Below the pieces are notes generated by a model, which was given only the letters and a program-made list of their open reading frames with translations, had not been told where the DNA came from and ran no database searches. DNA of 64,000 nt from Paenibacillus beijingensis (GTDB lineage: Bacteria > Bacillota > Bacilli > Paenibacillales > Paenibacillaceae). Within the stretch, counting starts at the first letter, position 1; every line of letters begins with the position of its first letter. Positions 59,497 through 64,000 of the stretch are shown piece by piece. The DNA is taken from assembly GCF_000961095.1 (NCBI RefSeq), contig NZ_CP011058.1, forward strand, positions 1,269,001-1,333,000, given 5' to 3'. Position numbers and translations under genes: made by a program.

Positions 59497-60996
59497 TCAA
59501 TGGTTCTTCGTCCAGTTTGTGAACAGCTCCTTGTTACGGATATACAGCTGTTTGAATAGTCCGTAGTAATGGTCGTACAGCTCTTGATGCCGCTGATCGG
59601 GCTCATAATACCGCTCCTCCAGGGCTACCGCCTGATTGCACCCTTCGCTTATCGACCGATAGATGCCGACACCGGTTCCGGCGACGATCGCCGCGCCGAC
59701 GCATGCTTCTTCTTTCACCTTGGTCGTATAAACCGGCTTGCCGAATATATCCGCCTGGCACTGCAGCCATACACTATGCTTCGCGCCGCCGCCGGATGCG
59801 ATCACCTTGTCGGCCGCAATTCCCTGCTGCCCCAGCAGCTCCATCGAGTCCCGGAGCGCGTAAACGACACCTTCTACAACCGCTCTCACCAAATGCTCCT
59901 TACGATGCTTTAAAGTCATGCCAAGGAAACCCGCCCTTGCTGCCGGATCCATGTGGGGCGTTCGTTCGCCTGCCAAATAAGGCAGAAAAAGCACGCCCTC
60001 GCTTCCCGCATCCACATGCGAGCACATCTCCATCAGAATATTAAAATCTGCTGCCTGCAGTACATTTTCCTTCAGCCACTTCAGCGCAAGGCCGCTGTTC
60101 AGATTAGAGCCCTGGATCACCCAGGAGCCCGGGAAGATGTGACAAAAGGTATTCATTCTCCACTGCGGATCGTAAATCGGATTGGATACCATGGCGGCGA
60201 CTTGGCCCCCCGTCCCGATATTCGAGGTCACCCAGCCGGGTTCGACGACCCCATTGCCGACCGCTTGCATACATTGGTCGGATCCTCCGCACACGACGGG
60301 CGTGCCGGGGTACAGCCCTGTTTCCCGCGCCGCTTCCGTCGTGACTTCGCCGGCAATATCGAGCGGCTCCAGGCATTCCGGGAATATCGTGCCCGCAATG
60401 TCCAGCGCTTCGATTAGCGGGTAGGACCATTGTCTGCCGCGTGTATTAAACGCCACCGAGCCGGAGGCGTCGGTCGCCTCGGAAGCAAGCCGGCCGGTCA
60501 GCTTATAGCGGATATAGTCCTTGGGCAGAACAATCTTATGAACGGCGGCGTACTGCTCGGGTTCGTTCTCTTGCATCCACAGCAAGGACGCGAGCGCAAA
60601 ACCCGTGGATGCCTTGTTCATCGTTTCACCGGCAAGGCTCATCCGCTCCATTACGTCATTGATTCGATCAACCTGCCGCTTCGATCTTTGATCCGGCCAG
60701 ATGATTGCCGGCCTGACCGGCCTTCCTGCTGCGTCGAGGGCAACGAGTCCATGCATTTGGCCGGACAATCCTACACCGCGTATGCTTCGGGGATCGGCCC
60801 CTGTATCCGTCAGCAGCTTGCGGATCGTGCGGGCTGCGGCGGCCCACCATTTTTCGGGCGACTGCTCGGCCCAATCGTTCCTTGAAACGTCGATATCATA
60901 ATGCTCTTGGGCGATCCCTAGCATCCTGCCGTCGATATCCATCAGCAGCGCCTTTACGCTTGAAGTTCCCAGATCAATACCTAGCAGTAAGCTCAA
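59497..60996 (-). CDS. xylB: xylulokinase
   Basis: A 499-residue FGGY kinase phosphorylating D-xylulose. Phosphate-binding GIDLGTSSVKALLMD, GLSGQMHGLVALD, catalytic Asp in GGSDQCMQAVG, and GERTPHMDPAARAGFLGM match XylB. Start is TTG at 60996 after AAGGAGA. It follows the polyol dehydrogenase by 54 bases: dehydrogenase makes D-xylulose, XylB sends it to the pentose phosphate pathway. Confidence 0.94.
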   Translation of the reverse strand: MSLLLGIDLGTSSVKALLMDIDGRMLGIAQEHYDIDVSRNDWAEQSPEKWWAAAARTIRKLLTDTGADPRSIRGVGLSGQMHGLVALDAAGRPVRPAIIWPDQRSKRQVDRINDVMERMSLAGETMNKASTGFALASLLWMQENEPEQYAAVHKIVLPKDYIRYKLTGRLASEATDASGSVAFNTRGRQWSYPLIEALDIAGTIFPECLEPLDIAGEVTTEAARETGLYPGTPVVCGGSDQCMQAVGNGVVEPGWVTSNIGTGGQVAAMVSNPIYDPQWRMNTFCHIFPGSWVIQGSNLNSGLALKWLKENVLQAADFNILMEMCSHVDAGSEGVLFLPYLAGERTPHMDPAARAGFLGMTLKHRKEHLVRAVVEGVVYALRDSMELLGQQGIAADKVIASGGGAKHSVWLQCQADIFGKPVYTTKVKEEACVGAAIVAGTGVGIYRSISEGCNQAVALEERYYEPDQRHQELYDHYYGLFKQLYIRNKELFTNWTKNH

Positions 60997-61050
60997 TTCG
61001 GATTCTCTCCTTCTGCAGTGGAGTGGCAGGCGGTCGAGCAGGTCGTTCCT

Positions 61051-62052
61051 TTAAGTCATTCTGACGACGCCTTTGATCACATCTTCATCACGTTTTCCTT
61101 GGAGCAAGTCTTCGACCTCCTCCAAACCAATCTCCGTTAGGATCGAATCGAGCTTGTACGCCCCGGCCTCGATCAGCCGAATTGCCCGCACCTGCGTATC
61201 GGGATACGTGAACGAGCCGATCACCCGCAGCTCCTTGCGGAAAATTTCGTACGGCTCAATGGATACGGTCCTGCCCTGCGGATAAGCGGCGAACAGCAGG
61301 ATGTCCCCGCCCTGCTTCGTCGCCCGGACGCACTGCATCAGGACATCGCCTGCTCCGGCGCAATCAACCGTTACATCAAGATCGGCCAGTTCCTCCAGCG
61401 CCGATTTCCCGGCAAACGGATCGATCGCCTGGAAACCGAGTTCCGCCGCGACTTTACGTTTATGCGCCTGCGGCTCGATCAGGGTGACCTCACTTGCTCC
61501 CTGGAGCCGAAGCGTCTGCAGCATCAACTGGCCGATGAAGCCTCCTCCGAATACCGCCGCGCGATAGCCCGCCTTAATCTGCAGCCGGTCCAATCCATGC
61601 AGCACGCATGAGACCGGTTCTGCCAGACAAGCCTGCAACGGATCGACGTTCGGCGCTATTTTATAGACGAGCTCCTCCGGAACGACGCAATACGACGACA
61701 GCCCGCCATTCAGATTGACGCCGAGCGCGCGCATAGCCGTGCACAAATGCGGAGCTCCCTGCAGGCATGAAGGACAATGGCCGCACCAAATGTTGGGGTT
61801 GACCGTAATAAAGTCGCCAACGGCGGCATGCTTGACCCCGCTTCCGGTCTCCACGATGACTCCCGCAAACTCATGACCCGGTGAAACCGGCAAGGATGCC
61901 GGATAAGTGCCGTGAAAAATATGGCGGTCGGTGCCGCATATACCGCAGGCCGACACTTTGATAAGCACATCGTTGCTGCCGATGGAAGGCCGGTCGACCT
62001 GCCTAATTTCAATTTCCCCCGGCTTGTGAAGAATAAGCGATTCCTGACTCAT
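61051..62052 (-). CDS. zinc-dependent polyol dehydrogenase (xylitol/arabitol type)
   Basis: A 333-residue MDR-family enzyme: catalytic Zn motif CGICGTDRH and GHEFAG (residues 36-44 and 59-64), structural Zn cysteines WCGHCPSCLQGAPHLC, and Rossmann FGGGFIG. Similar to sorbitol and D-arabitol/xylitol dehydrogenases. Next to xylB, so likely oxidises a pentitol to D-xylulose (inference). Promoter 62186-62214 and cre-like site 62136-62149. Confidence 0.92.
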   Translation of the reverse strand: MSQESLILHKPGEIEIRQVDRPSIGSNDVLIKVSACGICGTDRHIFHGTYPASLPVSPGHEFAGVIVETGSGVKHAAVGDFITVNPNIWCGHCPSCLQGAPHLCTAMRALGVNLNGGLSSYCVVPEELVYKIAPNVDPLQACLAEPVSCVLHGLDRLQIKAGYRAAVFGGGFIGQLMLQTLRLQGASEVTLIEPQAHKRKVAAELGFQAIDPFAGKSALEELADLDVTVDCAGAGDVLMQCVRATKQGGDILLFAAYPQGRTVSIEPYEIFRKELRVIGSFTYPDTQVRAIRLIEAGAYKLDSILTEIGLEEVEDLLQGKRDEDVIKGVVRMT

Positions 62053-62129
62053 TTTTACGCCTCCTGTTATGTGAATGAGCTAATCGATGACGGCATTTAG
62101 CGTGAAGGCGGCGATCAAGCCTCTCCTTC

Positions 62130-62155
62130 ACAATTTGAATCCGCTTACAATTTGA
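62130..62155 (-). promoter_or_regulatory. cre-like site and 17-base direct repeat in the polyol operon leader
   Basis: Minus-strand TGTAAGCGGATTCA (62149-62136) matches cre at 13 of 14 positions. ACAATTTGA occurs twice (62130-62138, 62147-62155), a possible activator or LacI-type site. Confidence 0.6.
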
Positions 62156-62185
62156 GATTGTCAGCACAAAATAAAGTCCGAGCCC

Positions 62186-62214
62186 ATCATAATCCGCCGT
62201 GCAATTAATGTCAA
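62186..62214 (-). promoter_or_regulatory. promoter of the polyol dehydrogenase-xylB operon
   Basis: TTGACA (62214-62209), 17 bases, TATGAT (62191-62186) on the minus strand. Confidence 0.85.
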
Positions 62215-62303
62215 TGGCTCCGCACCTGCCTCCAGACTGCCGAAAAGAAAGATCAAAGAGCTGTCCCCTAAGCAGGTTTTTAATCATATCAATCAAGCTC
62301 TTC

Positions 62304-62381
62304 AGCTTCAAAAGCGAAAAACGAACCGATCAAGGGGCTTATCCTTGGCCGGTTCGTTCGTTTTCATCGCTCTGCACGACC
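62304..62381. repeat. dispersed hairpin repeat B, copy 2; terminator of the nitrilase gene
   Basis: AACGAACCG (62320-62328) and CGGTTCGTT (62350-62358); flanks GCTTCAAAAGCG and GCTCTGCACGA match copy 1 at 51681-51757. It lies right after the stop of the nitrilase gene. Confidence 0.8.
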
Positions 62382-62384
62382 CCC

Positions 62385-63194
62385 TTATTTGGTAAGCTCG
62401 GCATACAATTCAGGTCTTCGATCCCGAAAGACCGGTTCTTGCTTTCTCTCTTTAAATATTAAGGATGTATCAATTTGTCCGATTAAAACTTCCTCTTGGT
62501 CGCCCGCTTCAACCACAACTTCGCCGCGCGGATTGACAATTTTGCTTTTTCCGCAATATACGAACCCGTTCTCCGTTCCTACTCTATTTACAGCTACCGT
62601 AAAAATTTGATTGTCCTGTGCCCGAGCGCTAGTACGGAGGTCTAACAAGTATTCAAAGTTTTTAGGAATAACCGAAGGAATAAAAATGATTTCGGCTCCT
62701 TTAAGCGCCAAAATCCGAAAACATTCTTCGAAAGCGTGGTCATAACAGATCACTACGCCTACCTTCGTCCCGAACAGTTCAAAGATCGGAAATTCAGCAC
62801 CGTTTCGGAAGTATCGGTGTTCCGTCGGATAAAGATGTACTTTTCGATATTTTCCGATATACTCGCCTTTCTCATTGATGACAAAAGCGGTATCATACAA
62901 AACACCGGTTTTGAGCTCATCTTTTTCTACGATATTTCCGATAATAGCCGTCTGATATTGCTTTGCTTTGATGGCTAATCGTTCCACCGTCGGACCCGGT
63001 ATTGTCTCCGCCAATGTATAGAATTCGTCTTGAATCAGATCGAAGTTATATCCTGTCGAAAATAGCTCCGGAAAACAAATGATGTCCGTCTCTTGACCGA
63101 TTTGATCGATATAATATTCCGCTTTTTGAATATTGCTTTCGATATCTTTAATGACGGAATCCATTTGCACAAGCCCTACATTTAGTTGTGTCAT
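62385..63194 (-). CDS. carbon-nitrogen hydrolase (nitrilase superfamily)
   Basis: A 269-residue cytoplasmic amidase. Catalytic Glu43 (FPELF), Lys118 (KYRKVHL) and Cys150 (VICYDHAFEE) are in order at family spacing; SARAQDNQIFTVAVNRVG and PRGEVVVEAG follow. Similar to omega-amidase/amidase-like nitrilases; the substrate could be an amide or carbamoyl compound. It lies downstream of an alpha-mannosidase gene on the same strand. Confidence 0.92.
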   Translation of the reverse strand: MTQLNVGLVQMDSVIKDIESNIQKAEYYIDQIGQETDIICFPELFSTGYNFDLIQDEFYTLAETIPGPTVERLAIKAKQYQTAIIGNIVEKDELKTGVLYDTAFVINEKGEYIGKYRKVHLYPTEHRYFRNGAEFPIFELFGTKVGVVICYDHAFEECFRILALKGAEIIFIPSVIPKNFEYLLDLRTSARAQDNQIFTVAVNRVGTENGFVYCGKSKIVNPRGEVVVEAGDQEEVLIGQIDTSLIFKERKQEPVFRDRRPELYAELTK

Positions 63195-63234
63195 CTAATT
63201 CCCTCCATACATGAGTCTGATTAAGCCTCGAATT

Positions 63235-64000
63235 TTACATAAACTTCATCCCTAAGGTCGTAATCTGCGCTGGGCCAACATCAATAGAAACCGTATCTGT
63301 ATGCGCAATGGGTTGAATGATTTCTTCAAGAACGTTGCTTGTATAGACTTCCTTGATGGACGCGTTGACTTTAATTGCTATTTCCGATTCTTCCACTATC
63401 ATATTGAACCAACGGATGATTAAATCGTCCGTCTGATCGTTTATTTTCATACTCGAAAAAGCGATACCCTCTCCGCTCCACTCCAGAAGTCCAAAATCGG
63501 CCGGCAGCTTTCCTGAATGAACCCCGGTTTGCTGCACAGTCCATGGAATCTGGAACTGGTAGGCCTCCACAAAGGCTCCGGAACGTACACCATCAATCGG
63601 ATGCGGAATAATTTCAAACTCGGCGGTCTGCTCGCCCAAACATTGCGCCTCCGGTGTTGGGAACACTCCCCAATCCCCGAGTTCACCGACCGAGCGTAAT
63701 AAAGTTAAAGCAATCGTGTTGCGCCCGTCTCTTAAAATTTCGTATTCATTCAGCCCAAGGTTGGCAATCGTCAGTCCTGCCCTCTCATCACTCACATCGA
63801 CAAATGCTTGCTGGTGTTGGCAATTGCTTGGGTTTTCCCATTCCGGGGCCGGCTGGATATTTCTCTGGGCCACCTCAAAAATCGAATCAACCGAGCATAC
63901 ATCCGTTTTCAAATCAACAGGAAACAAGACGCGCAATCGATGATCCGTTGCCTTGTTGTCAAAAGCTGTTTTTACCTTCACCCCTTTGCCGCCCTTTTCC
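63235..64000 (-). CDS. alpha-mannosidase (GH38), C-terminal part, cut by the window edge
   Basis: The open frame runs to the window edge. Seen are GH38 C-terminal landmarks: SVGELGDWGVFPTPEAQCLGEQTAEFEIIPH, QIPWTVQQTGVHSGKLP and QITTLGMKFM at the end. These beta-sandwich domains follow the (beta/alpha)7 catalytic domain, which is outside. Likely releases mannose from mannosylated glycans, possibly importable oligosaccharides. No start can be given. Confidence 0.85.
   Translation of the reverse strand, partial: EKGGKGVKVKTAFDNKATDHRLRVLFPVDLKTDVCSVDSIFEVAQRNIQPAPEWENPSNCQHQQAFVDVSDERAGLTIANLGLNEYEILRDGRNTIALTLLRSVGELGDWGVFPTPEAQCLGEQTAEFEIIPHPIDGVRSGAFVEAYQFQIPWTVQQTGVHSGKLPADFGLLEWSGEGIAFSSMKINDQTDDLIIRWFNMIVEESEIAIKVNASIKEVYTSNVLEEIIQPIAHTDTVSIDVGPAQITTLGMKFM

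Noticed and set aside
1..64000. tRNA, rRNA, CRISPR arrays, prophage or integrase genes
   Set aside because: None was recognised on either strand by eye; a tRNA/CRISPR scan would be needed to be sure.

Overview
The window looks like a chromosomal segment of a Paenibacillus-type Gram-positive soil bacterium (Paenibacillaceae). Evidence: strong AGGAGG-type ribosome sites, some TTG/GTG starts, YesM/YesN-type two-component systems beside sugar transporters, an SLH-domain surface protein, a DUF4023 small protein, CIRCE and cre-like sites, and mixed GC content. No rRNA, tRNA or CRISPR array was seen. Most of the window is carbohydrate or hydroxy-acid metabolism with its regulation, broken by two zones of transposon debris.

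Layout. 1-4.8 kb: glycan operon (two paralogous glycosyltransferases, RfbF, RfbG, an RmlC-like epimerase and an SDR) making a CDP-6-deoxyhexose. 5.0-5.8 kb: internally deleted IS1182-type transposase. 6-8.5 kb: small membrane proteins with an XRE regulator; the last two are unusually GC-rich. 8.8-9.9 kb: SDR with two AT-rich palindromes upstream. 10.2-17.9 kb: a tripartite tricarboxylate transporter (TctABC) under a FadR-type regulator with a clear operator, plus two unrelated 2-hydroxyacid dehydrogenases (Ldh/ComC type and SerA/SlcC type), split by a PQQ-like beta-propeller gene. 18.1-21.6 kb: gene graveyard, in which a truncated TnpB and a redoxin fragment abut a 5'-truncated catalase that is itself interrupted by a full TnpB-only IS200/IS605-type element. 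21.7-29.7 kb: SLH protein, sugar ABC transporter and its YesN/YesM system. 29.9-33.4 kb: a fused cytochrome b/molybdopterin oxidoreductase and degenerate DNA with a CTAACGGAA repeat array.

33.5-43.6 kb holds the most interesting system: an eight-gene operon coding two Gfo/Idh/MocA dehydrogenases, a divergent UxaC-like isomerase, a UxuB-like SDR, a LarA-superfamily nickel-pincer racemase/epimerase and the complete cofactor set LarE, LarB and LarC. A sugar-porter MFS gene lies upstream with its own terminator. This reads as a sugar-acid pathway that uses a nickel-pincer epimerase.

43.9-45.4 kb: His-rich CDF metal exporter and CsoR-type repressor, with an operator inside the promoter spacer. 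45.5-49.3 kb: three-component sugar sensor (membrane-anchored binding protein, YesM kinase, YesN regulator) without a transporter. 49.5-56.3 kb: Lrp/AhpD-like pair, SDR and AraC regulator, SMR efflux pump, glutathione peroxidase, YtrA-type GntR with an ABC transporter. 56.4-58.4 kb: htpG with a CIRCE element. 58.5-64 kb: small DUF4023 protein, alpha/beta hydrolase, polyol dehydrogenase and xylulokinase operon with promoter and cre-like site, a nitrilase, and the C-terminal end of a GH38 alpha-mannosidase cut by the window edge.
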